This document shows positions 15,330-63,852 of a stretch of DNA of 64,000 bases, piece by piece. Both the position numbers and the translations under genes were made by a program. The notes beneath the pieces are model-generated. The model was given only the letters and a program-made list of their open reading frames with translations, ran no database searches and was not told the DNA's origin. The stretch comes from Rhabdornis inornatus (Eukaryota > Chordata > Aves > Passeriformes > Rhabdornithidae): the NCBI GenBank assembly GCA_013397075.1, contig VWZS01007655.1, forward strand, positions 1,116,633 to 1,180,632, given 5' to 3'. Position 1 is the stretch's first letter, and every line of letters begins with the position of its first letter.

Positions 15330-18300
15330 TCATTCGTTTTTCTTTTCCTTGTGCTTGAGAAGTTTGTTGATCTCTCTTTTTGCCATTCCAATGTACTTTG
15401 TGATGATCCCATGTTGGTTTAGTCCAGGGAACAGTAACAAAAAGCTTACTAGAGGGAAGGAGAAAAAAAAGAATTAATACTCCCTTAACAAGCTTCTGTC
15501 ACTGCAATTCTTTGCTTCCCATAAGCCCCATTAATTGCTTGAAAAGAGAAAAACATAACCCTGCAACCAACACACCCCACACTTACTCAAAAATTACTTC
15601 TACTAGTCTCAGCCCATTTCAGGCAGCTAACAAAAGTTCCTTTCACATGCCCACACTTACCAATAAGATAGGTCAGAAAGAGATTGTGAACTTGCTGTCC
15701 AATCCAGGCAACCACAGCAAGAGTGGAGACCATGGTCATGAAGTACTAAAAGTGAAAAGGGAAGAGTTAGCACAGACCTGTTGAGGATTCTCCCTTCCCT
15801 TCAGTATTCGGCACTACTCCCAACATTTAAAACTAATGTGAAGCTTCCTGGCTCTTCCACATGTGATACCTCTGTGCAGGCATGTTAAAATTGAGATTAC
15901 AAGATCTGTAACTATATATTCTCACTTATTTTCAGACCATCAGCTGGACAGTGTAGCAGTTCTCTTTTGCCCAGATATCCCTTAGTGCCAGACTGTGCCA
16001 TCTCCAGTGCTGCACCCAAAGCTGCTTTTGGGACAGTGGCTCAGTAGCTCATGTAGCAGATGACACACTACTAAAGATCCAGTTCTTTGGACAGTTTCTG
16101 CACACTGGAAACAGCTTGCTTACAAAAATTTACCCATCCAGAGAAATCCAGTCTTTCTTTATTATCAAGAGTATGTACCTAAACTACACAGAATTGCAAG
16201 TTTTTAAGTCTTGTATCTTAACACTCCAGGTCTGAATAAATGTGTGACCAGTATCAAACCACACCCAGAGCTGCCAGCTGTTGGTTTGGAATATTAGTTC
16301 ATTTCATGCCGAAATACTTCAGACAAAACTAAATCAGACAAAATCTTAAGACAATAGAGATCAATTCCTAGAACTCAATACCATTTTAGGCTTTTCCTCC
16401 TTCAGAGTGAAGAGGCGTTTCCACCAGCCAACAATCCGGCGACGAGATTTCACCAAATTGCTGCAAATCTCATGAAATCTTTGCTGCTGTTCTGTGGTCC
16501 TTTTATTAAAGGGAGGGGAAAAAAGCCAGAAATAAGAATTCAAGACTTAATTTCAAGTTTTTTTTAAATCTCCTATGGCATTTTTCCAGCAATAAAAATG
16601 TATGCAGTGCTTATCCCAGCATTTGCTTTGCTTAGCTTGATACCTTATTGAGCACTGCAATGGAAGTGCCCATGTAATTTTCCTGTATGCTGACTCTGTT
16701 AAATTGACTCCCAAAGAGCAACCACATTCAAACCAAAGACTACTGACCTTCATCTGATACCTGTGTGATACACACAAATAATGCATATCTACATAAGAAC
16801 ATTTATCCATTAGTCATCCTAAAGTAGATACACTAAAATTCACCTCTAACTCAAAATTTTGTTCAAATTAGGCTCTTCTTCAAGTTACTGCTTTTATATA
16901 AGCCTTGCCTTTTTTCAAATCTGTTTCAATCACAATCACATTCATACTCTCTTACTCTCTTTTTTCATCTCATTTACTACTACCTTTTTCCAAACATATA
17001 ATCAGTACTCTTCCACATAATTTTACTTACTATTATCCATTAATTACTAAAAACTCGTTCTATAGCAGAACTAATCAGCTTAATGGAGCGTAAAGAATGT
17101 GCCTACTTCTTAAAAAAATCTGACTTTTCAGAAGAAAAGGAACAATAAAGGTATGTTGTAGTAGTCATTTCCAGAAAAAGAATGAAGAACATGTTGCTAC
17201 TGTCCTCACTTCATGTATTATAGATTGCTGATTTCTCACTACAATGACTCTACAAGGTAACCATCTGACATCTGCAAATCAGATATCCATTTTGATAAAA
17301 GATCATAATTACACTCAAGAAACTGTTTCAATTGAAGCTTTCCTCACCACTTATTAGAGCCAAAGATTCGAGGAGCAAGAGCAGGAACCAGGTAATCAGC
17401 CAAACACAGGAACATAACGAAACAGGAGACACCTGAGAGAACTGATGGGTCCAAATAGTAGATCATCCTGCAGAAAGAAGAGAAATTATCAAACTGCTAA
17501 ATACTAGACATGCTTGGTCACTTCTTCACACTGGTTCAGAGCTTCCAACAGTAGACGTACTCTCTTGCCTAACCTCAAACAAAATTACAAAACACGCCTT
17601 TTTCTCTTAATATACCAGGTAAGAATATGCTACAAGCAAATAAGGTACAAAGATTAGTAGAAGTAAAAATTCATCATTATTATTCTCTCACAAACTGACA
17701 CACAGTGAACTTAACACTGACTGAGTGATGAGAACAAGTGAGTGAATGTATGAAATAACCAGGTAGAGTAAAAGCTCTAATTTTGTTGCTCAAGTCACAG
17801 AACTCAGATCTACTAGAGGCTGTCATTTGCTCTGTGTCTCCTGGGAGAGCCAGCCAAACCTGTTCTGGACAAGAGGCCACCAATCTCCACTTAAAGCAGT
17901 GCTGCATTTTCCATATTCAGTCTGCCATCACTCAAACACAGCAGAAGGGCAACTGGATAAGAACCAGCTGATCTCTGAAGTGTCCCTGCTGGGCCCTCTG
18001 CTATTCAACTGTGCTTCACAGAACTTCCTGAAAATTTAAACAGTAAAAGCAAAGAAATGACCCAGACCACAGCAGGACTATTCTGTACATCTGCACAGTG
18101 CTACTGTGCTGGATGTTCAAGGTCATTTTGACAAGTTCAGAACCTGAAGTAGTTCTGCATTTCCACAAAGTATTATTTAGCACAAGATCTTTCCTGCTAT
18201 AATCACAGAATTTGTAACAGAATACCCTCAACTTCACACAATTGCTTCTTTTAAAAGTTCCTTTTCAGTTTCCATTTGATTTTCCTCATCTCTGAAAACA

Positions 18301-20805
18301 AAAAAATTTGTATTAGCCAAAAGAACAATTATCTCTGCCTCACCTCGTTCAACATTTATTTTTGTAATTTCTCTCCTTATTGCAGGAACAGATACAACTG
18401 GCAAACTGCACAGCTGGCACAAACAGCTGTCTGTGCCAGGCAGTCAGGTCATCTTTACTACCATATTACATGAAGGCATGCCCAAGTGCCTCCAGCACCT
18501 CCAATCAGACAGCCAACCTCCTCCCACCCTGCTGAGTGGAAGTTACCTGCAGTCTTCTCTTTTCCCTTTCTCAAAAGACATGGTAGAGAATATTAAAAAA
18601 AAAACCTAGCCGTGCAAAAACCCCTGAACTTATCCTAAACACCACAGCAAAGAGGCAGAATAGGATATTTTGCCCTGTGGAAACAAGCTTTCCGTAAGGA
18701 TCCTGCTGGTGGTGTGGGGCAGGGGGAAAGCTAAAGGAGATCATGAGATCTGACTAATAAGCAGGGTACAAAGAATGAGGGCAGAACATGAATGCACCAC
18801 TGAAGAACATTCAGCTGAGCACAGTAAAAGCCCCAGCAGCTACTGCTGGCAAACAGCTTTTGCAGAAACCCTTCTGAGCAGGATGTGATATGCATTATTT
18901 CCTGTTTTCACTACTTCTGTTTTAATTTCCAACAAAATTCACATGTTTTAAGAAACAGAGTAAAAGCCTTTCTACTAGACCCCTCCAGATGTCCTACCAA
19001 TTTTCTTAATAGGTTGGGTCCCAGCCATGAAGATGCAATGATGTTGCAGGCTCCGCCCAGAAGGTACTTACAGGAAAGAAAAGGAAACCACACTCATCAG
19101 TGCCAGAGGAAACCAGGCTCGCTCCCAGCGAAGAACTTTATCAGTCATCAAAATCACTTCTCCCCATCCTTGCAACTGCTCTTCCAAGCTTGCAGTTTCA
19201 GCAGCCTACATAAAAAGAGAAGAAAACTCCTTTAACTAACTAACCAGAGTATCAAATTAATTCCCACACTAAAGTAGCTAAAAAACACCCTGGTGCAAAA
19301 ATTAAAGATCCCAGCCACAAATCTTTCTGAGTAATTAAATTAGTAATAAGTGAGTTTTGTACTAAGTATGACATTGTACCCTAGCAGCATGTATAGGCCA
19401 ATCAATACCTCCTCTCAGATTTTGCCAAGGTGTTTCCCCTTAATCTCCCATTTGCCATACCCCAGCTCCAGAGATTAGTAGAAAGTCAGGTTTTAAAGCC
19501 TCTCAAATTTTCAGTGTCAATGCCTGGAAAACTGTAATATGAGAACTGTTTAAAAATAAATGTATTTTCCAAGACAACTCTACCACATTAAACTGAAGCT
19601 TTCTAGCTGCTGTCCAACACCAGTTTATTATGAGCAACCTGGATAAAGACTCAGAATCCACAGTAAAGTTATCCAACTGATGACATTTGGACAGCAAGTT
19701 TTCCCACAAGCTGCCCAACACAGCCTTTAAACTCCACTTCCTATGTGATTCCTACATTCCTCCCTACACCTCTCCTGCAAGGAGGGCCCACCTGCACTGC
19801 CCTCAGCTTGTTAAGCAGTTCACCTGAGGTGTTCCACATTTAACAGAGCCTAACAGTCTCCCCTCAGCGGGAGATGGTATCTCAGAGATTGCAAAACTCA
19901 GGTAAACCGTGAACAGAACCGACTGCTGCCCGAGCATTAAGAACTGAAAAGTCATGAAGACATACACGTCCGCTGTGCAGAGGTAACAGAACAGGTTTTC
20001 CTCTCAGCTATGTGCTACGCTTAATTCCAAAGAGAACTCTGACTCTACTAGAATAACAAGGACAACACAGTTCCGTGGACTTTCTACAAATTCTGGAGCC
20101 TCCCTCCAAGCTCCGAGCTCTTGGAGCGGTTCCTTGTGCCCAGCCTGGGTGTACAGCACCGCAGCGCTCAGCCTCTGTCCCTTCACAGGGTTTTACAGCG
20201 ATTTTCCCATTTCCCACGGCACCCGCTTACCAATTGGGGCATAACTATATATGTATATCCGTGTGCCTATTTAACTATTCAAGCCTATCTTGGCACGTTC
20301 AGTTAAGCTGATCACCCAACGCCTGCCACTTTCCCGTATCGCTGCGGCGTTCGGTCCCGCAGCGGGAGGCTGCACACACACAAACACGAACACTGGGACA
20401 CAGACTGCCAGACTGCCACAGACAGACAGAGCCGCCGGGGTAACCCCCGCATATCAGCCAACGCCAGACGCTGGCGGGGGCTGCGGCCCGCGAGNNNNNN
20501 NNNNNNNNNNNNNNNNNNCGGCCCACCCGCCGCTCCCGCGCCCCGGGCCTGCGCCCGCAGCAGCCGCCCCACGCGCGGCCCCGAGCCGAGCCCACAGCAA
20601 CCCCCGGCACCAAACCGCGTCACACAGCGCGGGGCCGAGCGGCCCTCGCCAGACACCGCTGCGGGTAGGATAGAGCAGAGAAGGGCAGGGCAGGGCGGGC
20701 CCGGCTCCGCCGCCGCCCCCAGCAGGCCCGAGCGGCCGCCAGCCCTCGCCCGGCGCCGCCCGCCCTCACCAGCTGGTAGACGCTGTTGTTGTCCCCCTCC
20801 GCCAT
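15330..20805 (-). CDS. ARL6IP1: ADP-ribosylation factor-like 6 interacting protein 1, complete
   Basis: This gene encodes a small ER membrane protein that shapes tubular ER with reticulon-like hairpins; it interacts with ARL6, and in humans it is linked to spastic paraplegia. Six exons: 20770-20805 (start codon 20803-20805), 19072-19205, 17348-17467, 16382-16499, 15661-15745 and 15330-15448 (stop 15330-15332). They total 612 bases, giving 203 residues, the same as human. All introns are GT-AG and in frame. Hydrophobic segments lie near residues 44-62, 68-88, 137-153 and 155-172, forming two hairpins around a basic loop that contains RRRIVGWWKRLF. The tail ends KEKKNE, whose KKNE fits a dilysine ER-retrieval signal. 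The first exon (MAEGDNNSVYQL) is more diverged than the rest. The introns, up to about 1.6 kb, hold no gene I can support. Confidence 0.97.
20495..20518. other. Assembly gap, 24 Ns
   Basis: Twenty-four undetermined bases interrupt the GC-rich start of ARL6IP1 intron 1, about 250 bases downstream of the exon 1 donor. No coding base is lost. The real gap length may differ from 24. Dropout in G+C-rich promoter sequence is common in short-read bird assemblies. Confidence 0.99.
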
Positions 20806-20809
20806 CTTG
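20797..20809 (-). promoter_or_regulatory. ARL6IP1: YY1-like element over the ARL6IP1 start codon
   Basis: The coding strand reads CGCAAGATGGCGGAGG around the ATG. AAGATGGCGG is the consensus YY1 element frequently found over start codons of housekeeping genes. It lies about 30 bases downstream of the inferred transcription start. The same bases also form a reasonable initiation context, so the match may reflect either function. Confidence 0.5.
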
Positions 20810-20859
20810 CGCCGCTCCCACAGCACCGGCCACGCCCTCCTTCCCACGCCGCGCCGCCG

Positions 20860-20868
20860 CCTTTTATA
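20860..20868 (-). promoter_or_regulatory. ARL6IP1: TATA box of ARL6IP1
   Basis: CCTTTTATA on the plus strand reads TATAAAAGG on the coding strand, a near-perfect TATA box, 55-63 bases upstream of the start codon. It predicts a transcription start near 20830-20838 and a 5'UTR of about 25-35 bases. A strong TATA box inside a CpG island is unusual for a housekeeping membrane protein and suggests focused initiation. Confidence 0.7.
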
Positions 20869-20895
20869 GCCTCCGCCGGCCGCCTGAGCGCTGTG

Positions 20896-20900
20896 ATTGG
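20896..20900 (-). promoter_or_regulatory. ARL6IP1: CCAAT box of ARL6IP1
   Basis: GATTGGCCAG on the plus strand contains CCAAT on the coding strand, about 30 bases upstream of the TATA box and roughly 60-70 bases from the inferred start site. A second CCAAC-type match lies near 20938. NF-Y binding is the usual interpretation. Confidence 0.55.
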
Positions 20901-21057
20901 CCAGCCCCGGCGCCCCGCCGGCCGCCGGTTGGCTGCTAGGATTCGAACCGCGCGGGGCGTGCGCGCGCCCCCCCCTCGCGCCGCAGTGCGGCTGTGGCGG
21001 CGTCGGGCTCGCCGGGGGTGCGGTGCTCGGCTCTGGGAAGGGGCGGTGACCCCACAA

Positions 21058-21600
21058 AAATGTCACAGCATGAGCTGGAAAAGACCTCTGGGTCCAGCCT
21101 GTGAGCGAGCGCCACTTTAGCAATTGCGCCATGGCACTGAGTAACACATCGAATCTTTCCTTAAAACACCTCCAGGGACGGTGACTCTACCACCTCTCTG
21201 TGCCACCCCAATTATCTAATCACTCTCTGAAGAAATTCTTCCTAATATCCAACCTAAACCTCCCCAGGCTCAGCTTAAGACTGTGTCCCGTTGTCCTGTC
21301 ACTTGTTTCCTGGGAGCAGAACCCGACGCCCAGCCGGCTCCAGCCTCCTTCTGACCAGCTTCCTAAGGTCAGCCCTGAGCCTCCTTTTCTGTCAAATAAA
21401 CACCTCCAGCTCCCTCAGCTGCTGCTCTGCACCTGTGCTCCTTCCCCAGCTCCAGTGCCCTGCTCCGAACTGGCTCCAGCCCCGCAATGTCCCTTCTGAA
21501 CTGTGGGGCCCTGAACCGCACACAGCACCCGAGGTGTGGCCTCATCACTGCCCAGCACTGGGCAGATCCTGTTGGCAACATCAAAGCCCAGCAACGTGTT
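21058..21600 (-). mobile_element. CR1 LINE 3' fragment
   Basis: The sequence matches the reverse complement of the chicken-repeat-1 LINE 3' region as I know it. Diagnostic phrases include GCTGGAAAAGACCTCTGGG, TTCTTCCTAATATCCAACCT, CAGCTCCCTCAGCTGCTGCT and CGAGGTGTGGCCTCATCACT in the expected order. The element therefore points left, with its 3' end near 21058 against the ARL6IP1 CpG island. It is 5'-truncated and has no intact reverse transcriptase. CR1 is the dominant LINE in birds and other reptiles, which supports the taxonomic placement. Confidence 0.85.
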
Positions 21601-22139
21601 TTATTTCCTTCAGAACTTGTGGCAGCATGGGAATAAATACAGGAGAAAGGCACTGGGATATAAATATTGTTTCTGACTCAGCTTTCTAAATGCTCGAGGC
21701 ACGTGTGTTAATGAGCATAATCACTGTGCCCAGGATGCAACGCAAGGCTATAATGAGAGCAAAGAAAATATCTCAGGCACCAAAACTGCTCTGGCACCAG
21801 CTTGATGGAGACAAAAAGAGAGAAGGACTAAGGAAGACACTGGAAAAGCAAACATATGTCCATCCTGAATGGTTTGGTCTTTCACAGGGTGCTTCTCACT
21901 CACCCTAGAACATATGTAAAGAACAGATTCTATACTGAATAACTTTCAAATTCATTTACATGCTGCTAAAAACTAAACAGTATTTTCATTTAACATTTTA
22001 CACTTATAAATGGTGGAGTTCACTGTCAAAGTCTGTGATTTCACCACAGCAAAGCTCACACAAAAAGTAGTTTCATAAGGAAGTGATGATGCCAGCAATA
22101 ATTTTATTAGTCTTTTGAAAGAGTATGGAGCCATACAGA

Positions 22140-22424
22140 AGCATGCCCTCCTTGCAACCTTCCAGTGTCTGAGGGGAGCCTGCAAGGAGAGGCATTCTTC
22201 ATCAGGAACTGTAGTGACAAGACAAGCAGTAATGGCTACAAACTGAAAGAGGGGAAATTTGGGTTAGATATTAGGAGGAAATTCTTTACCGAGAGTGGTG
22301 AGAACATGTTTGCCCAGGGAGATTCAATCCTGGGAGATGTCCCAGCCCATGGCAGGAGGGTTGGGACTAGTTGGTGTTTAAGGTCCATTCCAGCCCCTCA
22401 CCATTGTGTGATTCTATGATGCAT
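22140..22424 (+). mobile_element. CR1 LINE 3' end fragment
   Basis: Sense-strand CR1 3' sequence. It contains GTAATGGCTACAAACTGAAA, GATATTAGGAGGAAATTCTT, CCCATGGCAGGAGGGTTGG and the terminal TGTGATTCTATGATG, which resembles the CR1 3' octamer repeat. It is 5'-truncated like nearly all CR1 copies. It points away from the copy at 21058-21600, so the two elements are divergent and represent separate insertions. Confidence 0.85.
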
Positions 22425-24530
22425 TGCAGTTTCTACAGATACTTGCAGTGCCCTGCAGCAACAACTGCTCTGGCTATGAGATACCATCAGCCAGCTCCTG
22501 GTTTCATCCATTTATGTGATTCTCAGAACAAAAACCCCAAGCACTTACCAATGGAAAAAGCGGGCATTGCCATCATCTGCAGCCTGTCACATTCACCATC
22601 TTCCGGCTGGTCTTTCAAACACCAGCTCCCCTTGCAGTCAGGTGCCTTTGAAGCTTTTCTCCATCCCAGAGGGCCCACAGAAGTGCCTTCCCCTCCTATT
22701 AAGTGTTGTTCCATCACTCAGTGGGGCAGAGGGACAGATGAGTGTTGCTGGGTGCCCTCAAGTCCAGAAATGCCCGAGAGGGGCCATGCACTGTGGAACA
22801 CAGGACAGGGCAGGGCTCTGCCACCTGCCCAGCCCTCCCTCACTGAGCAGCCAGGCTTTGTGAGGCATCACATCAAATTTTAAAATGTGTGCCTACACCT
22901 ACACGTATTTATAAATTCAATTGTTAAAATCTCAGCCATGGTGCAGGAGGCAGAGGATCAGCAGTAGCTCAGTACCTTACCTGAGCTTGCCTCAATGCAT
23001 GGCACAGACCATGCTGCAATGGGATCAATTCTTCCTGCACCAAGATTCTCTCTTAGCAGATGCACATAAAATTAAAGCCCCAAGCTGGCTTCAAAGCACC
23101 TTTAAAAGGGACAGTGCAATTGCTCTGTGCACTTAGAACAGGCACACAAAGTTTACATGTCAAGCCTCCACCCTCCTTTCAGTATACCTAACACACATTT
23201 ATTATGCTATTAATAAAAAATTAGCCTGATGACAATTTCTCTAATCAGATATGTATTATGTACATAGCAGTAGTTGTAGCCAATATCTGTAATTTCTGTG
23301 AAATTCTTTAGCTAAAATGTTAACAGTATGCTCACAACTTCTCCACTAAAGAAAAAAAATGCATTTTATAATTTGGGACCACATTAACAAATGCACAGAT
23401 GACAAGTGTCATCTCAAACTTTTTTTCCTAGTCAAATCCTTTATTGCATAAAGTGTGTCTGCTAATTTTAGGAAAAGCTTGACAAAAAAAAAGGAAAAAA
23501 GAAAGCAAAGAAACCTTTGAAGTATTTGAGTGCATTAAAACAGAATGGCTAATATACTAGGCACAGAATATATAGATGAATAATTGAAGTAAATTAAACT
23601 TAAAGACTACAGCACTTAGAAAAGCAAAGCTTCAGCTTGGGGGAACTTGAGTCTTTTACAGATGTTTGAAAAATTAGACAAAACATTACTATTTAAATAG
23701 GAAAATCCCTGAGGGCAAATTGAATTGTTACAAAGCAAAATCAGACCATGAAGTCCCTACAAAGTACAAAACTAATTTCTGTTAACTGTATAGACCTGCT
23801 GCATTTTCAATTTGTTGTCCTGACAGTGCCATTATCCTACCAAAATGTTCCAGGACACCACTGATGACTCCAGTTTAACACATCCCAGCGACCCATTTGG
23901 CAGAGCCATGTTCACATCCTGGCTTTACAAAAGGGGAGAAGTAAGAGAGGCAAACAAGCAACTCGATTTTCAAAGGGCATCTCAACCACAAGCCTATAGA
24001 ATTGTGAGGGGTAACAAAACTACTGAACATATGTGGAATTTGGCTTTGAGAAATTACTTTATAGCATGGGCCCTTGGTTAACATTTACTACAGGTAAGCA
24101 GCAGGCAAAAAATTACCATCAGTTGAACTGTTCTATAGCTTCAGCTGGTTTTTATGTTTTTAGAGGTGATTCTAGACTTGCATTATTCTAGGTGTACCTC
24201 ACTGCAGAGAAAGTAAGCATCAGTTTTACTGAAAATAAAGGAAGTACCCATATGTCTTTGTAAGAAGCATCTTTTAAGAGAATGTAACTAATACAGTCTT
24301 ATTTACTATGCAGGATGTGTGAGCAGAATATGAATTTTATGTTTCATCAAGACTGTACCAACTTCCCATACTGTCAACATTTCCAAGAAAAATGCATCAG
24401 CACACAGGTTGACAGTGACAGTCCCACTAACTCCTGCACATCTGAGCTGTCTCCTTTGCATTAGTTACGTAAATGTAAGTCTCTGGAGAATCCTGTTCTA
24501 ATTTGGGGTTTGGTTTATATTTGTTTGTAT
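22425..24530. other. Intergenic DNA between ARL6IP1 and SMG1
   Basis: No gene is supported here. The part to about 22900 is mixed composition with short open frames lacking any recognisable family. From about 23150 the sequence is A+T-rich. An AATAAA on the minus strand at 23440-23445 could end a distal SMG1 3'UTR, in which case part of this stretch would be transcribed. Confidence 0.5.
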
Positions 24531-24537
24531 CAGGCAC

Positions 24538-24628
24538 TTTATTCTTCCCTGTCATTTTCACAATCACACAGTGTTACATAGAAGGAAATTAAAAATACAT
24601 ATTCTTTTTTATTTTTTAAAACTTTATT
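24538..24628 (-). terminator. SMG1: Candidate distal SMG1 poly(A) signals
   Basis: Two AATAAA hexamers on the coding strand lie at 24623-24628 and 24538-24543. The first is embedded in a strongly A/T-rich tract. They would give an SMG1 3'UTR of about 2.5 kb, in the kilobase range expected for this gene. Another AATAAA lies at 23440-23445. I favour 24623-24628, but without transcript data the choice is inference. Confidence 0.5.
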
Positions 24629-27098
24629 AAATTACGCAGTAAGAACCCATCTCCACACAAGTGTTTCATTTCTGGATGGCAGAGGCATAATACATGAGCC
24701 ACAGGTGAGTGCATTACCCCTCCCTTCCCTCCAGCTTCCAAGAAACAAAACAGCAGGTACAACACACTCCTGTCACTACACTTCTCCAACAGATTGTTCA
24801 TAAGGTTATTTTTAACTGGAGAAAAATTAAAAGGACCAACAGTGTCAAGTGTCTTGTTCTGCATATGAATGTTCTTCACTGCAACATTCCGACAGCTTTT
24901 CCTGGGACGTGCGTGGCAGAGGGTCAGGAAGCAGTGGCAGTGGAATGCATTTGCACGGGTACTGTTAGATGCAAAGCCTGTGACTTCCCTAGAGGTAATC
25001 AGGCAATCAGAGTGCAAGGAAGGCCATATGACTGTCGAAAACTCTTACACTTCAAAGTGCATGTCCACAAAAAATTGGCAACAGAGGAGAAAGTGAATTC
25101 TAAGACCTACTGCGGAGGCAGAGCAGTCAGCATAGTGCAAATACTGAAAGGAACAGAAGTTTGCCAGCATTATCCAAAAATCACCAGCCAAGCTCCCTAC
25201 TCAGATGAACTGCTGCAAACCCTTTCAATTAAATTAATTTTATGCCAGTAATGGGCTTGGCTCAAATCTTTTAACACTTGGATTTTGACAGAAAAAAATG
25301 CTGTATTGAAAGTGTGGTTTTACTCTGAAAAGTGACTAAAATGGCATTAAGGATCTTCCCACGTTTTTAAGCAACTGTGCATAATGTATTCACCAAGTTT
25401 ACAAAAGAGAAACTTTTTATACAGAGCTACAACAAATTTATCTGGGTTCAGAACCCCAGGGTGCATTTTTGCTTTAGCTATCAGCATCTTCACAATTCTG
25501 CAGTTGTAGCTGAATTGTGGTGTTTGTTTGCTCAAAGAAAAGGAAGTTGCCTTTTCCTAAAGGTGTCCTACTTAAATGAAGCAAGAAGTCTTTTAGACAA
25601 CCAGCAGACAAGCAGGACCTTGATCTAAGGAAGATGATGCCATTTTTAGAGAGACTTTTCTGACCATAATCACACTTTGAGAAATGATTTAAAAAAACCT
25701 TGGCGGAAGATTCCCTATGGATGCATTACTGAACAACCATCTATAGAAGAAACGTAGCAAAGGAAAACTACTTTGCAGAAATCTTTACAGATCTAGTTGA
25801 ACAAAAATTTGAGAGTCCTTCATTTCTTGGATTATATGTATACCCCTATGAAGGGAAGCACTAGAATTTACAAGTGTGAACTAAAAGGAATAGGAAAATG
25901 AAGTAAAAAGCATATCACTCTACCTCCACCAGAACATCACTTTATTGTTTATCTGTCATCAACAATGTAAAACTCTACTAGATACTCTATCCTGGTTTTT
26001 AAAAAGGTAAAGATTACATTGGATTAGCTACGTAGTACGAAAGAAACTACAGCAATCACAGTAGAATGAGATTGGAGGGACAATTTGAATTACAAAAAAG
26101 TGTACACTGCAAGCAGAGGGAAGTGCACATAAAATCAAATGCCTGTAGGAATCATTACTTTTAAATGCACAGTGACAATTTTGAGAAACTGTACATAATA
26201 GAATCACAAAAATGACTTCAAAATAACCAAAATTACATTTTGCATTTGACCATCCAACTCATAAATAATCATTGATGTTCTATATTTTCAGACCTTTTGG
26301 AAAAATTGTTTACCAAACAGAATTTAAGTTGTTAATTTGACTAAACCGTGAAGTAGAAGGATTGAAATAAAAAGTATATTGGAAGTACGCCTAACCTACA
26401 AGAATAAGCCAAGAGGGGTGTATGCAAGGAGAGGCTGGGAGGGAGGAGTGAAAGGAAAGAGGAAAGGGAGAAGAGAACAAAGGCTTTTTCTTCTATCTCA
26501 GAAGTTCTTCCAATGCAGCGTGTATCTGATGTACAGCTCTTTGCTTTCAGTCCATTTCTGAAGTTTACATTTTGTAGCCTTTTCCCGTACTAACTGGTCA
26601 ACTCAACCAGCACTGCTGCCACGTAACAAGAGGAACAAGAATCTGAATGCATCAAATCTGCCCTTGCTGTGATTTCTTCATGGCCCCATTTTTCTGTTTT
26701 TTCTTTGAACAGGGTTCGGTGTTTCCTGAATTGTTCCCAGGGTCAGGTGGAATTGAGTTCCAAATCACTCTGCCGTTTGTAGCATCCTGATTTCTTTCTG
26801 CAGCTGACCCCCAGACACGTTTGCAGTTCTTCCATAGCAGAAAGACAAACCGTGTTGCTCAAGCGGTGAGCTTTCACCCTTGACCGTGGGGGTTGCAGAC
26901 CATTGTGTTTAGCGTATCCCTGAGTGCAGCTATCCTGCAGGATTCACTTCCCAGTGCACCGAGATTTCCTAGGTTTCCTCAGATTAAGCCCCAGTATGCA
27001 TCACCACCGACTGTGGTGCGGCTACGGATGCCTGAGGCCGAGTTGATTCTGGTGGATGTCTGACCTCGCTGAACCAGACCGAGCTGCTGTCTCCCTAC
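24605..27098 (-). other. SMG1: Probable SMG1 3'UTR
   Basis: The stretch follows the SMG1 stop codon (27099-27101) without any splice-supported coding sequence. The first 400 bases after the stop (about 26690-27098) are of balanced composition. Further on it becomes A+T-rich with several AATAAA hexamers. Open frames here are short and unrelated to known proteins. The end depends on which poly(A) signal is used. Confidence 0.6.
25941..25946 (-). terminator. SMG1: Candidate proximal SMG1 poly(A) signal
   Basis: TTTATT on the plus strand is AATAAA on the coding strand, about 1.15 kb after the SMG1 stop codon. Use of this signal instead of the one near 24.62 kb would more than halve the 3'UTR. 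Confidence 0.4.

Positions 27099-63852
<36,754 letters not shown>

Larger units (their letters stand above)
20330..21060. promoter_or_regulatory. ARL6IP1: CpG island, ARL6IP1 promoter and exon 1
   Basis: CpG-dense sequence covers the first exon, the start of intron 1 and about 250 bases upstream. It contains GC boxes, the TATA and CCAAT elements listed separately, and a run of Ns. The island ends sharply at the CR1 fragment beginning near 21058. Open frames across it on both strands are compositional, and some run through the Ns. Confidence 0.8.

Noticed and set aside
18234..18422. Charged 62-codon frame in ARL6IP1 intron 2
   Set aside because: No homology recognised and the ARL6IP1 protein is complete without it; chance open frame.
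20936..20952. GGTTCGAATCC on the minus strand, like a tRNA T-loop
   Set aside because: The flanking bases do not form the five-pair T stem, and no anticodon or acceptor arms are found at the expected distances. It sits in the ARL6IP1 CpG island.
20290..21147. Long open frames around ARL6IP1 exon 1 on both strands
   Set aside because: They run through the Ns and the promoter and have compositional bias only; the real exon here is 12 codons long.
21058..21600. Frames within the CR1 fragment read as genes
   Set aside because: They are translations of noncoding CR1 3' sequence on the antisense strand.
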